Shown: positions 9,600-21,800, counted from the first letter of the stretch. The stretch is DNA of 64,000 nucleotides from Metallyticus violacea (GCA_030762175.1 CM060838.1:20789001-20853000); one strand, 5' to 3'. Notes: generated from the letters alone by a model not told the origin. Program-made: numbers and translations.

Positions 9600-12480
9600 C
9601 GATGGTTAGCCACTCAGGATAATGTGCTACTAGTTCCAGTAATTTCCTAGGCTAGGGAACCTGAATCGGCAAACCCCGAAGATCTGGTGGATTCTGGAGG
9701 TGGTGTTTCGATTGCTATTGTTTGAGAAATGGTTGGCTATAAGAATCACCAGAGTCTCTCAGATGGTCAGGAAAAATAGACAATCAGCCTTCGCCTGTGG
9801 GTCAATGGATATTGAGATCCCCTTCAGAGGCTGGAAGTGGTTTCAAGGGACTTTTATTTGGAAACCATTTCCTACCGCTGATTTCAACTGAACACCAAAA
9901 GTTGGATCAGCATAAGGCCAGAATATAGCTGATTATTCATACCTTGGACAATGAAAAGATATTAACAAAATGAGGGTGTGGTAGCAGATTTAGAGAACAA
10001 AACTGATTCTCTTTAAGAACTTGATGAATACTGTTAACAATATAGCGTCAGTCGAACTGATTCGCCGCTGGTATCGTGAGCAGAAAGGTAATGCTTAAAA
10101 TGTTAATGCAATAGGCTATAGATAGCCATGAAAGTGAAAATAAAGAAATGGAACCAATGAGCATAGATCTGAATTTATGGACATTAAGGATTGCTCCAGA
10201 ATTTCTACAATAATCATCCAGTATCTCACAAATAGTAGGAAGGAATGGGCCATATGAGGTCATCAGTGGCGTCACCAGAAAATGTAATAAGAGAGTGGTC
10301 GTCAGTACGAAGCACTGTTGTTATTTTCGTAACAAATGTTAGTTCGAGTGATGGCACAAACAAATGCATTGCCATCGGACAACTCCGTCTCTAGACGCTC
10401 TCACAGGAAAGGAATGAGTGAAATGCCCATTCACTAGAATTTAGCAAGTGACTGCTAAATATATTGCAAAGGTGGAAGGAATAGGTATCAGGGATTCCTA
10501 ATTGCTCCATCGTTTTAAGTAAATGAATGTGTATCACCCGATCAAATGCATGGTATAATTCCAAATACATCAACATTTTCCCAACTCAATAAAACCGTCG
10601 CAAAGAGCTCAAAAGGCATGCTCGAATATTCCGTTAACGTCGTACTGATTGTTGTACCAGTGCAAGAATATTAGCATCCTTAAAGGACAAAAGTATTTTG
10701 CAGTGTTGAAATAGCTACATTTAGGTACAAGAACAAGTATTGCTATGAAAAATGCAGAGGGGATCAAGATAGTATATAGCAGCTCATTGAAAATAGCAAG
10801 GATGAATTTTTTAGCAACGGACAAAATGCAGATTAAAACCCTGCAGGTGGATCATCCAATCCAGGGAATTTGTTCCTTGGACAGATAGCCAATGCTGCTT
10901 TCAGTTCAACACCTGTGCCATAAAAGTTAAGAATTGTGACTCCCTCTGAAGCAAGAAGTTTGTCAGACGTAGTAGCACAATATAAATGTTGAAAATACTT
11001 ATTCAGGGTTACATACAGTAACATTGGAACTATTTTGAACACTATAAATATATTTCCGTCCCGTTTTTCATGGACATGTTTATATATCGAAGAGGATTCC
11101 TTATCAATTAATGGGCTCGGGAGCGCACCTGAACGCGGCGCAAATATTATAATTGGAATTTAAGAATCCGAGCTTTAATTTATAAAATTTCAATATTATA
11201 TTTTGTACCAATGACTGTATAGATCTCGTAACACTCTATATAGAAACTGAATAAAACGCTGTTTACTATGGCGCTTATCCACACCGCCAAGGGTGGCCGA
11301 TGTCGTTAAGGCGCAGACTCGTGAACAAGAGGTCTGGGGTTCGCCAGGACCGTCCTCTCTGACTGAGGTTTTTTCCAGGTTTTCCTCAGTCCTCATAAAT
11401 GTCAAATGCCGGGGAGGCACCCTAAACTTAGGCCTGGAACGTTTCCTTCCTTCAAACATCCTTTCCCAATTTATCATTTCATTTCATGTATCATCAGTGT
11501 TCAACGCCTATGGTGCCTCAGAAGCAAAAACGGGCGTTAAACAGTATTAAAAAAACCAAGCACATACTGGAAATTTTGCTTTATCTCCGTTTTGATAACA
11601 ATACACCAATCCAGTTTAGTAGAATAAAATCATTGCTGATAGATTAAACATCGTCACAGCTCAACTAAGAGTTCCTAAATATCTTTGTCGAAAAGGATCT
11701 GCACATTAAGATTTACATTTGAGGGGGTATGACGCAGGCAGCGCAATGGAAACAAGGTACCTACAATGATAAGAGAGCTCTGTGTGGACACGATGTTACC
11801 AATAAAAAGATCTCTTTCAGCATAAATGCGATCCTCCTTGATCAAGGGATATTGCTTGAAATGTGTAAAGGAGACGGTCGTGATACAGGACTTCCCATGT
11901 ATCAGTAACTTGAATGGAGGTCTCCTAATGCAGGATAGGGCAAGAAAACTCCTGTGCAATCTTTAGGACATAAAACATTTTAAAAAATTTCACCTAAAAA
12001 TGTGGAGAATTATAGAATAAGGAAGCTATATTGTCAGCAAAGCATTTCTGTCGTTCCTTTCACGCATGGGTGTCAGAACGGGCATATTCATTGATAATAT
12101 TGAGGTCCCCTAGGATATGGCTGACGCATCCGTATAACGCAAGCCATCTTTAAGTAAAACAGCAGTACTACGGGTAACAAAATCGGTATTCATTTCAGTA
12201 TTGTATTGTGTCCATATTAGCAAGTTATAAGAGGAGAGTTTATCTCTTGAAGAAGAGCAAGGTCAATATCCAGTAAAGGCGGAACTTTTCGAGAGTTTGG
12301 ATATTGTATACTATTATTCAATATAAATACTTTACTGTGTGGTATAAGGAGAGGTAAAGTGGTCCAAAAGCAGCTATAAGTAAACTTTGAGAGGGGAGTA
12401 ACAATAGATTATTCTCCAATAGTGGTCATCAAAGTATCAGGAGATGTGTCTTTTGACAAAGGCCGGCAGGATTTCTAGAT
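9600..12480 (-). mobile_element. Degenerate Tx1/L1-like non-LTR retrotransposon, split by a SINE
   Basis: On the - strand a broken endonuclease is followed by a broken reverse transcriptase. A putative endonuclease segment reads DASAILGDLN at about 12095-12140. RT landmarks in order are a block reading ELKAALAICPRNKFPGLDD (the usual NKSPGxDG motif) near 10850-10920, a VPKC...YFCPLRML block near 10670-10760, LYHAFDRVIHIHLLKTMEQL near 10500-10560, and NSGAILNVHKFRSMLIGS near 10150-10215. Downstream of the RT, a CPRYE and VP.NHFQPLKG stretch (9800-9960) resembles the post-RT region of such elements. Many stops and frameshifts are present. Family assignment beyond Tx1/L1-like is inference. Confidence 0.65.
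11282..11556 (+). repeat. SINE family 4 copy inserted in the Tx1/L1-like element
   Basis: Head ACCGCCAAGGGTGGCCGATG, a damaged B box (GGGGTTCGCCAGG, with bases lost), then the family body through to GGTGCCTCAGAAGCAAAAAC and an A-rich end. It lies on the + strand between the endonuclease and RT parts of the - strand retrotransposon. Confidence 0.85.
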
Positions 12481-13896
12481 AACACATGAGATTTCCGGAT
12501 TTTCCACAGTTAACAGCATCCAGAGAACATGGGCTGTCTTGTAATCAAATCTCTAGTTTATTATTTATTATAGTAGGAACATTTAGAATCGTTTACAGGG
12601 GCTACCATATGGATTCTTTGTGTCATTTCTGTTTCTTAGCACTAGGTTCAATGTTTATTTCCTTACATGCTATGGTGCAGGAACTACCGTGAGGTGACAA
12701 TAATGTAAGTGTGTCATATCGTTACGATAACAAGACAGCGTTCATCGCTGCATGACTTGAGATGGTGACTGGTGAGAGGGCTCGGAAGGGGAAATAGCGC
12801 CTGTCTTCTGGAACAGTGATGTGTCAAATTGAACGGGGCTGGAATCACACTTTGTAATATTAACGCTTAGACTCTCTGGTGGCACTATTATGCAAATAAT
12901 ATTGAGTCATTTTAATGGTCCAATATAAGCCCATTGTCTCATTGGCGTATTATTATGAAGAGGGCATGGGACTCGTACATATATATTAGTTACAGTTAAT
13001 CAACTTATTGTAATCAAGAAGAGAACGTTAGGATTGCCTCTGACCTCACTAAATCAATAATTTGTGTGTTATCATGTATCTCTATAGTGTTTTTTCGTAA
13101 TATTCCTCTATAGTGTTTTTTCGTAATATTCCTGAGTAATTAAATTAAACTACGGTGTATTCTTTGTGTTTAATACAACAGCAAAACCATTGAACGAATG
13201 TTTTGGTACTTTCTTTTCATAGCTTATACATTTACATATACTGTCCCATTGTATGTATAACTATTAAGAATGAATGTAATCTGTTGTTAATATAAGGAAT
13301 TTTCGATGTAATTAATTCATCGACTAACCATACATATGATATGATACATACCAAATTTACACCATAGTTTTACATTGCAATACATATTAAGTACAAAATT
13401 ATATAATATGATTACATAAATATTAACAAGAATTACTGAAAAATCACAACACTATTATTTTTCTTATTACTTCACATTCTCTCAATTTAACTTAGTTTGT
13501 TTAAGTTCAGAGAGTATTAGCTCAGATCGCTGCAACTTAACCAATCTTGGAATTGCTGGCATATGCTTAGTCCGAATCTCCACAGTTATCCCCGAACCAA
13601 CAGACAAGGGAGTAAATTTGGTTAATTTTGTCTTATTAGAAGTATAGCCTGGATCAGATTGATCAGAAAAGTATTGTTTTGAAATAAAACTCAAATACGT
13701 TATAAATTGAAAATAGCAACATTAACAAGGAAATCAGTACTAAAAATTAAATAACTTGATCCCGATATAATATCTATAATTCCTTGTGCATTGTAAAAAC
13801 AAATTTCTAATAAAAATAAAACTTTCTGAAACTTTTCATTAGAAGAATGTCCTTCAAGTAAATAGGTAGGTTGCTATAGATATGAATAGCGTATAA
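12481..13896. other. Intergenic AT-rich DNA
   Basis: No gene recognised. It contains one exact short tandem duplication (13080-13131, separate entry). Confidence 0.5.
13080..13131. repeat. Exact 26-bp tandem duplication
   Basis: Two identical adjacent copies of a unit that starts CTCTATAGTG and ends TAATATTC. Confidence 0.95.

Positions 13897-13984
<88 letters not shown>
13897..13984. repeat. (ATT)n microsatellite, 88 bp
   Basis: Perfect trinucleotide run of about 29 units. It creates spurious poly-Asn/poly-Ile reading frames that should not be annotated as proteins. Confidence 0.97.
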
Positions 13985-13985
<1 letters not shown>

Positions 13986-14205
13986 GATTGAGGGGCTCCA
14001 CAAAAATATTAGATTTATTCTTGTGTTGTATGAGTATTTATTTTAATCCAAGAGAAGCTACTTTAATTACATTTAATACATTTTAAATTTTCGATATGTT
14101 TATACAAAGTAGAGGTAAGAATTGTAATATTCAAGATAACATATTGCTGCTAGTTATTTGAGATACTTGCATAAAGCTCCGAATTGTTCTCTTTTGGAAC
14201 TTAAA

Positions 14206-14301
14206 GTACTTCTTCGTATTAACCATTTATTAATTTCAGATTTCCGGCAAGATGTACTTCTTCGTATTAACCATTTATTAATTTCAGATTTCCGGCAAGA
14301 T
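14206..14301. repeat. Exact 48-bp tandem duplication
   Basis: Two adjacent identical 48-bp copies, each starting GTACTTCTTCG and ending GGCAAGAT. Confidence 0.95.
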
Positions 14302-14340
14302 GTGTTTAAAATCGTATTTAAAATGATCGAGGGATGTGCA

Positions 14341-14341
<1 letters not shown>

Positions 14342-14378
<37 letters not shown>
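14342..14378. repeat. (TAA)n microsatellite
   Basis: Simple run of TAA units about 1 kb upstream of RWDD1. Confidence 0.95.
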
Positions 14379-15373
14379 TTATCAATAATATGTGGTTCAT
14401 TGAAAGAGTGGCTTCATTAATAAACTTCATGGAAATTTTACCACTAGATCATAATTATGATGTAGAAAAAGCTGTTAAAATAAAATTTGCTTTAGAACAA
14501 TTGAAACTTTCTTATGCAAATCAAATTACATATTCAGCAGAGTTCTTAATATGAACTGTAACTTTTTCTTACGCATATATAAGGTAAATTGTATTTTGAT
14601 TATGCTTTCTTTTTTAGTAGTTTATTTATATTGTTTGTTCTACTTGTAGAGAATATTATAATTAGATATAAATGGCCAATTGTCAGATCTGTACATAGGC
14701 GCATATGTGTTTAAATTATCCGATTATTTTGCACTGCAGTAAATTTGTTTCAAATAATTTTATGTATGTTACACTAAAGAAAAGTATTTGATTAAATAAT
14801 TCTTATTAATGCATGTTGTTGGTATTACAATTATTTCATTACTTATTGCACTGCAATAAACGGTAATGGGCAGTAGTTGATTACACCTTTTTTTTTTTTT
14901 TTGTATATGAATGAATTTATATATAAAATATATCACGTTATTTTATATTTCATTTACATATAAAATATTATTTGTAAGCAATTTAATGTTCTGAAAACTA
15001 TCGATGATAAACAATATCATCTTGTGAATGGAATACTGGGTAAGATTTTCGTAACTGCTATTGGAAGAAGTAGGGCGACGATGATCGCCATATTTTTTCC
15101 TTATTTGTGGTCTGGGTAGAGTGGGTCTATGGTCTCTAGTCTCAAGGAATGGACTAAGTCTTCTAAGTACGAGTATAGAACACTATAGTTGGACAGGTCA
15201 TCTCCCTATCTCCTATAGGGAAATTATTAAGTATGTTGTGTGCCATCAATTAGGTAATTGCTGCGAAGCTTACGTTGGCAAAACTGCTAGTAAAAGAATA
15301 ACGACAACATGACAAATGACGGCAACGAAAGGAAGACACGCACGTGAAAAGGTTAAGTTTTTATGAAATAAAT

Positions 15374-15443
15374 ATGGATTATCAGGAGGAACAAAACAAT
15401 GAAATTGAAGCTCTAGACTCAATATACTGTGGGGATATAGAAA
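15374..15443 (+). CDS. RWDD1: RWDD1 exon 1 (start codon)
   Basis: The ATG at 15374 has an A at -3 position region (AATATGG) and begins the conserved RWD N-terminus. The donor GTATGT is at 15444; the exon ends in phase 1. Confidence 0.88.
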
Positions 15444-18400
15444 GTATGTGGCAATTTTTAAGACAAATTATGGAACTGAAAAATTGATGCCCCTTTTTAA
15501 TACCGTTAATAATAATCATTTATATAATTTATATTACTCCAGTTTTTTAATTAAAATTTTTAGCATTGTGTCTTTAATTGCTGGAAGTGTTTTTCCAAAG
15601 TATTGGGCTGATAAGTACTAATTTTCATTTTCAGTAATAGCAGCAGAACCAAGACATAAGTTTATAATTCCAATAAAATCGGAACAGTATGAACCTGATA
15701 CAGAAAATGGTTTGACCTGTAAACTGAAGTTCAGTTATACACCCAGTTATCCTGAAGAGATTCCAGAGATTGAAATATGCGACCCGGAAAATTTTGAAGA
15801 TGGTGATGAAGTGGCGTTAAAAGAGCACATAGTCCAGCAAGTAAGTATGAAATTTACAAAGTCACCTTTTAAGGCTGTTTTGCTTGGCATCAAAGATGTG
15901 CACGACGATTAAATAATAATAAAAAAAAATCTTGTTAAATTATAACCTCCTGCAGTATACGTTTGCAATAGTATTTAAAGGAAGAATTAATGTCAGGTAC
16001 ATATCCTTATTAGAAATTAAGACTTTCAGCTTTAAATTGATTGTACTTAAATTATATTGCAAAATTTCACCATGTTTTGTATATTTTTAGGCAGAAGAAA
16101 ATTTAGGCACAGTAATGATATTTACATTAGTTTCATCTGCTCAAGAATGGCTCAACACAAAATGGGATGAAATTAGCAAAGCTCAAGAAGAACGTGCATT
16201 ACTGAAGGAAAAAGAAGCAGAGGAAGCAGAAAGGGTACGTTCATGTTTCTAGTGCATAAATTCTCATCTTGTTCTGTTAGTAACAGATTAATGTTGAAAA
16301 GAAATGCTGCATTAATTAGCATATGTATATATGATAGTTTTTTCTTTTTATGTTATGTATCTCATTCTCATTATATTTTTATGTCTCCACTTTATTGCAA
16401 AAGGTGTTAATATTAAAACATGCAATTTGGTTACAGAAGCGATTTGAAGGTACACGTGTGACAGTAGAATCATTCCTGGCATGGAAGGCAAAATTTGACT
16501 TAGAATTTAATTCAAAGAAATCTCAAGAACGAGAAGAGCAGGTGTCAAAAAAACTGACTGGGCGAGAGCTCTTCCTCACAGATAAGACTCTGAATGAGTC
16601 TGATCTCAAGTTCTTGGAAGATGGTAAGTGCTTAATGTTCTGTATTTTGGACAACATTATTGTAATTGCATCTTCAGATATCTCAGAATTTGTGGAATTT
16701 TTTTAAAATTGTTTTTTCGTGCACATTCCTAATTCATTATTTTCAAACCAAATTTTTTATTATACATGGAGTGCAACATTTATTCTGTAAGTGAAACTCT
16801 GGAAAACATTAGTTACAAAACCAGTAATGCAAAATCAGTAATATGCTCTGTGGTTTTAAGTTGTGATTTATTTTCAAATCCCGGGAATTGGGTTTCATCT
16901 CCAAAGTTGAAAATAATGCTGCATAGAGTTGATAAAGGCAAAGCTTCTGTATGTGATAGAAAAAAATGAGTATTTTGCACACTTTTTAAAAATTGACATA
17001 AACAGCCTACAAGATAAATTTAATTAATTGAAAGCTAATTACCCACCTACTACCCCAAAAAAGAGCATGGACTTTTATGGCTGAAATTGGACCAAAAGCA
17101 GAAAGAACAAGAAATACACTAGGTAGCAGCATAGAGGAGGAGAGGTAAAGTTGAATTAAGCCAAATTTCTTAAACCAATATCAGGGGCCGGTTTAAACCT
17201 AACTTAAGTAAACATTCACTATTTCAAGGATTCTCCCAAGGAATGAATTTTTTTTTAATAAATGATCAAGCACATGACTTGAAAATCTATTGTGCCAGAT
17301 GAAGGATGATAAATGATAACGTGATTGAATGAGTTCAGGGGACTTATTGGTCCAAGTTTTCCAGGCATTCACCAAAAGAACTGAGGAGAAACCTCAGTTA
17401 GAAAATTATTCCAACCAGGAATCAAAATGAGGCCCACCACATGAAAGGCAAATGCTACCGCTTAACTCCAGTGGTTAAGTTAATAAGTATTAGTGCACTT
17501 AACAGTACATTTGTGTGTCTGTTTCTACAATTCCATTACTGTTGCGACAAAACATACATAGTAAAATTTGTGGTGGGAATTTGTATTTATTTATTTATTG
17601 ACACTCTTTAACATCTCAGGTCATCAGCATCCCATTCAAATTAGAGCGTCAAACTGCCGACAAATTTTGCTTAGAGGACTCTTTTTTCAGGCATGAAGTT
17701 CTTTTTTGTGCCGTAAATTTATGACATAGGACCCACGGCTTTACTTCCCTTACAAAGGAAGCCATACTTAGGATTTTTACGCCCAAAAAATCCATCGATC
17801 CTGGCCGGTGGGGAAAATGGGAGACTTACATACAAACAATGATGACCATAGGTTATGGCACATATTGCAGAAAATAAAGGAATTAATATTAGCAGAGAAT
17901 TAATAAAACACATTTAAGATATATACAATATTAAATACCAATGTAAGATGAATGTAGTTAAAGCTAAGAAGCAAAAAGTATTGTCAACACTTCAAAATTC
18001 CAGAAAAAGACATGCCCATATATGGATGTAACAATTAGGCAATTTTTATGAGCAAATCAGATTTAACTAATTTTGCTCCACTTACGTAGGCTTATTTTGA
18101 AGGCTCTTGTCTTCATTATCAGCATGGTTCTAAAATGTTGCTCTGTAGATTTTATGAATTTAGTGATGAGGTTACATTTGTTTGGAAGTTAAAATTAACT
18201 AAATTTTCTTTTATGGATTTGGTTTGGTGGCACTCAACTTACTTGATTTTTTCATTGGACATGTTTTGGGAACCTTCGCTCCCATCATCAGCAGAAGACC
18301 AACTCAGCAGCTACATTAACATAATTTTATTACTTATTTGTCATAGCTTCAAGAGTATAATTTCAAATGTAAATTTTCTTTGTTTTTGTTTATGAATATA

Positions 18401-21400
18401 TTTTTCCACACTGTTAATTCTATAGGTTTTTGAGGAGTTTTTAAGAGTTTTATTTTTTGGAGAGGGGCAGAATTGGTATGGTATTGCTGATTTCTCCTGT
18501 TTATATTTTATATTTCTAATGTTTTCCTTAAACACTACAGAGTAATGTTTTTTTCTGTTTCAATATACATTTCATATTGCAGTCAAGTTTTTTAAACTGT
18601 ATTTGTTTACTGGAGCCAAAATAATGTGGAATTTTTGCTGTGCCCATGGTTGGATTATGAATTTTTTGTACATAAGATCTCCTTTTCAGCCTTTTTATGT
18701 GGTGATGTTTTTTATTTTATTACTATTTTATTTATTTATTTTTAGTTTTTCTTTATTGTTTACCAGATCTATTGTGTTGCCATTTTTTGTGCTATAACAG
18801 CAATTTGTAAAGATTAAAAGAATTTAGTATCATGAAAAGTGTGAACAACAATCAATTTGACTTTAGAAAAGAAAAATCGACACAAAACACCATAAACCAT
18901 TTATTGGAAATGGTAAATAATTTAAATTTAAAATACTAAATTGAACTTTTAATTGACATATTTGGCGCTTTTGGTAATTTATGGTGGCCAGTACTATTTG
19001 AGAGAAAGTGGAAAAAAGACCTCCCTAAATACCTATACACATTATTAATGGATTACTGTAAAGACAGAAGGGTTCACATAAAAGGTATTGAAGAAACAAT
19101 TTACGGAGATATAACACGCGTATGTAGACAATATTTTATTTTTAATAGAAGGAAACAATAGAGCATATATAGAAAGAAGAGGAAATAACTTAACTAATAA
19201 ATAAGTAATTGGTGCAATAAAACCAAACTCCAAGTCGTTCCTATTAAATGAGGCTACATGCCCTTGAAAGGTAATCTTAAAAGAGGTCCATATATAAAAT
19301 ATGACAACCAAATTATAAGATGTCAAAAAGAAGCAAAATATTTGGGAATTTACTTAGATGAAAAATTAAACTTTAGGAAACATCCTGAATATGGACGAAA
19401 AAAATTGGAAAATGTTATGATGAAATTAGATTAGTTCAGTAAAAATTTAAAATTCCATTAAGCCCATAACATATATGAATATTTTTGCTTTAATAATGAC
19501 TTATGGGATCAGGGGTCTGGGCTCTGTGGATGAAGGATGTACAAATAAAAACTCTTACTAAGAAGATCATAAAACAAGGTGTTGTTAAGATTTACAGGGG
19601 CATTAAACATCTCACCCACCATGGCCCTTTTAGTAGTTACAGGAATATGGCCAACTGACTTATTGATTAAATTAAGAGGCAGTGTTTATTGGTTTGTGAA
19701 AGGTAACTTGGAGAAAGTAAATTTAATAACTGGCAGTTAATGCAACAACTTAAAAAGAAATAAAACTTAAACTGAAAGTACAATGGCAGCACGAATGGGG
19801 AAAATACTGATAGAGGCAGGAGAACTTTCAACTTATTTAACAACATCTCTGAGAGATTAAAGCTAAAATTCATACAACCTACCAATGGCATGGTACATTA
19901 CCTAACAAACCATGGATTTTACAAAACTTATTGGAAAAAAAATTAACAAAACACAGAACGATATATTTAGATTTTGTAAAACACAGGATAAGCCAGAGCA
20001 CGTATTATTCAAATGTACACTCTGTTTAGAACAGGTGAGAGAAAAAAGAGAAATTTAAAGGGGCCATCAGATAAATAAGGGTCTATATAAATACCTAGAG
20101 CAGGCTGCATTGAAAATAAGTAATCTAGCATGGAAAGAGGTGATACCACAAGAACAGATAATAGGAATTAATGAAGCAAAAGACGAAGAATAAGAAGATC
20201 AGAATGCATGCATATACAGAGACAATCCCAAAACACAACTAAACAAGAATAGATGATATACAAGGCAACTTTTATTAAATCAACAGGAAGAGAATGGTAA
20301 TGGAGAAGAGGAAGGCAAGGAAGAAGGGAGTGATGAAAGAGAGGCAGATACCTAAATTTATAATAGACAGGATTAATTATGAACTATAACCTGAAGTAGA
20401 GAATGGGGAGGAACTATAAGTGGAAATGAATTATGCAAATTGCAAGAGGACAAGTATAGAAGAAGGAGAAGAAAAGCAGAAGAGTCAAATAACGCATAGG
20501 AGGTAGAAGAGAATAGAAGATAAGTAGTAGAAATATATAGAAGAAGATTAAGTGAGCTAGAAGATGTAAGTTGTGGAATCAGAAAGAAAATAGGAAGATT
20601 ACAGAAGAAGATTTAGCGAGATGGAAGATGTAAGTTATGGGACCAGGAAAAAGCAGAAGAAGATTAGTTAGCTGGAAGATGTAAGTTAAGGGTCCATGAA
20701 GAAGAGAGAAGAAGGAAGATTACAGAAGAAGATTCCGTCATCTGCAATGTGCATCTGGAGCATGAATTATTGGTGAATGATGACAGCCATTTTGTTCAGT
20801 GGTTGACAGAGCTTTTGTCCATCAGCATCTCCAGATATTTCTTAAATGCCTCTATGTATTCTTCAACATAGATTGTTAATAAAATACAAATAATTTCAGA
20901 ATTTGTGACAATTTTTCAGGGCTTAATTCATTACTAAAGTTTACAACACACAATTCTCAGAAGTTAGGAAATCCCACTATCAAAAAGTAACAAGAAGATG
21001 AATTATAAAAGCATTAATTTGCCTACTATGTAGAGTTTTAAATATGAACATATATATAAAACAATAACTAGATAAGAAGAAAAAGAATAAAACACTTGGA
21101 AAGTCACAGATTTACTGTCGCAATATTTTGAACAGCTTGTGCTGTTTGAAGTAAATCTGTGACTTTGCAAGTGTTTTATATTTTTTGTTCTTATCTTGTT
21201 ATTGTTATTTTAGCTACATTTAATTGTGTTATTTTATTTTTCATATATATATATATATATATATAGATGATGAAAAATTACATGAAAATATCTGTAACGA
21301 CTTTTTTGTATTGCTGGAGCTTAATGGGGCATTGCAAATAATTGCTTTCATTAGATTATGTTTTCTGTTTTAGGTGGAGATTCAATCAAAGTAGATGAGT

Positions 21401-21465
21401 CACTGTTTCAAGATCTAGAAGAACTCGAACTGGATGGTGATGATACAGATGAAGATTGTTCTTAG
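15374..21465 (+). CDS. RWDD1: RWD domain-containing protein 1 (RWDD1), complete, five exons
   Basis: The exons 15374-15443, 15635-15840, 16091-16234, 16437-16623 and 21374-21465 total 699 nt, or 232 residues plus stop; vertebrate RWDD1 is about 240. All introns are GT..AG and phases match (1, 0, 0, 1). The N-terminus reads MDYQEEQNNEIEALDSIY, the classic RWD start (EQ..E.EALESIY). A YPEEIPEIEI block near residues 68-77 follows the YPD..P motif of RWD domains. AEENLGTVMIFTLVSSAQEW at 93-112 closes the domain. A charged helix of about 113-140 is followed by a DFRP/GIR2-like region with VTVESFLAWKAKFD and LTGRELF. The tail (VDESLFQDLEELEL, then Asp/Glu) is acidic. The family's yeast relative Gir2 binds the GTPase Rbg2 and Gcn1; RWDD1/DFRP2 binds and stabilises DRG2. 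A role in DRG-linked translation control is therefore expected here, from family knowledge. Confidence 0.94.
15635..15840 (+). CDS. RWDD1: RWDD1 exon 2
   Basis: The acceptor TTTTCATTTTCAG ends at 15634. It encodes the middle of the RWD domain, through YPEEIPEIEI and EHIVQQ; the donor is GTAAGT at 15841. Confidence 0.92.
16091..16234 (+). CDS. RWDD1: RWDD1 exon 3
   Basis: Starts after TATTTTTAG with AEENLGTVMIFTL, 48 codons in phase 0. It ends in the Glu-rich helix KEKEAEEAER; the donor is GTACGT. Confidence 0.93.
16437..16623 (+). CDS. RWDD1: RWDD1 exon 4
   Basis: Starts after GGTTACAG with KRFEGTRVTVESFLAWKAKF and ends in DLKFLEDG, phase 1, donor GTAAGT at 16624. Confidence 0.93.
17325..17475 (-). 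repeat. SINE family 6 copy (tRNA-derived)
   Basis: On the - strand, an A-box-like CAGTGGTTAAG is followed by GCATTTGCCTTTCATGTGG, a B-box GATTCCTGGTTGG, and a body with AACTGAGGTTTCTCC. It differs in body from families 1-5. Confidence 0.6.
17583..17810 (-). repeat. SINE family 1 copy, head truncated
   Basis: Reads the family tail (GACACTCTTTAACATCTCAG), body (GACAAATTTTGCTTAGAGG; AGGACCCACGGCTTTACTTC) and TACGCCCAAAAAATCCATCG, stopping at the B box (CCTGGCCGG). Confidence 0.85.
18230..18320 (-). repeat. Short tail motif of unknown retroelement
   Basis: On the - strand it contains GATGATGGGAGCGAAGGTTC followed by CCAAAACATGT. Motifs of this form are common near the ends of some retroelements, including Penelope-like ones, but no protein is visible here. 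Confidence 0.25.
18836..20200 (+). pseudogene. R1-like non-LTR retrotransposon relic
   Basis: Multi-frame translation shows RT landmarks of the R1 type: QFDFRKEKSTQNTI (usual FGFRKGKSTEDAI) near 18853-18893, LIDIFGAFGNLWWPVLFE (usual ISGAFDNLWWP) near 18953-19005, and LPKYLYTLLMDYCKDRRVHI just after. The GCPQGS and YADD parts are lost. The post-RT LKRGPYIKYDNQIIRCQKEA and KYLGIYLDEKLNFRKH follow at about 19270-19380. Stops are frequent. It sits in RWDD1 intron 4 in the sense orientation. Confidence 0.8.
20280..20745. repeat. Purine-rich degenerate tandem repeat
   Basis: Repeated words such as GAAGAAGATT, GCTGGAAGATGTAAGTTA and GGAAGATTACAGAAGAAGAT recur at roughly 60-75 base steps on the + strand. 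Confidence 0.65.
21060..21208. mobile_element. Long near-perfect hairpin (MITE-like)
   Basis: About 57 bases on each side pair with few mismatches: left arm ending AAGTCACAGATTTACT, right arm starting AGTAAATCTGTGACTTTG. They enclose a loop of about 34 bases that itself has a small stem (GAACAGC/GCTGTTT). It lies in RWDD1 intron 4 about 165 bases before exon 5. Confidence 0.75.
21243..21265. repeat. (AT)n microsatellite
   Basis: Alternating AT run a few tens of bases after the hairpin element. Confidence 0.9.
21374..21465 (+). CDS. RWDD1: RWDD1 exon 5 (stop codon)
   Basis: Acceptor TTTTCTGTTTTAG. Encodes DSIKVDESLFQDLEELELDG and an acidic end, stop TAG at 21463-21465. Confidence 0.92.
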
Positions 21466-21800
21466 CTTTTATAATTATTCTAACTTTAAAAAAGTTAAGA
21501 GAGGGATGTGGTAGAATAAACTGTACATAAGGATGGGAGAAAAGATCACAATAAGATTTGCCATTTTATCCTCTCTCACGCTAAATTTATGTACCTGAAC
21601 TTCACCCAAAATCAGGTAGACCAACAGCAAATAATGCTGCTGAAAGTACATGTATATAGTTGCTGGAATCACAGCTTTGTATGATGACATGGAAACATAA
21701 GAGCGTTAATGTCTCTGTTGATGCAATTAAAAAGTTTAATTACAATTGAAATGGGAGTTTGTCATTTTTTGGCCATAGAAATTAATTATATCAATAAAGG
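21466..21800 (+). terminator. RWDD1: RWDD1 3' UTR and poly(A) signal
   Basis: AATAAA at 21793-21798, about 330 bases after the stop, is the first canonical hexamer downstream of the stop and the likely transcript end. Confidence 0.6.

Larger units (their letters stand above)
16624..21373 (+). other. RWDD1: RWDD1 intron 4 (4.75 kb), packed with repeats
   Basis: Holds two SINE copies on the - strand, an R1-like retrotransposon relic, a GA-rich repeat tract and a long hairpin. The other three RWDD1 introns are only 190-250 bases, so nearly all of the gene's length comes from insertions here. Confidence 0.85.

Noticed and set aside
13807..14001. Poly-Asn protein
   Set aside because: Produced entirely by the (ATT)n microsatellite. 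The same applies to poly-Ile and poly-Leu frames at 29928-30276, 38833-39018 and 49315-49500.
16350..16706. 118-codon ORF as an independent gene
   Set aside because: Contains RWDD1 exon 4 plus read-through of both flanking introns.
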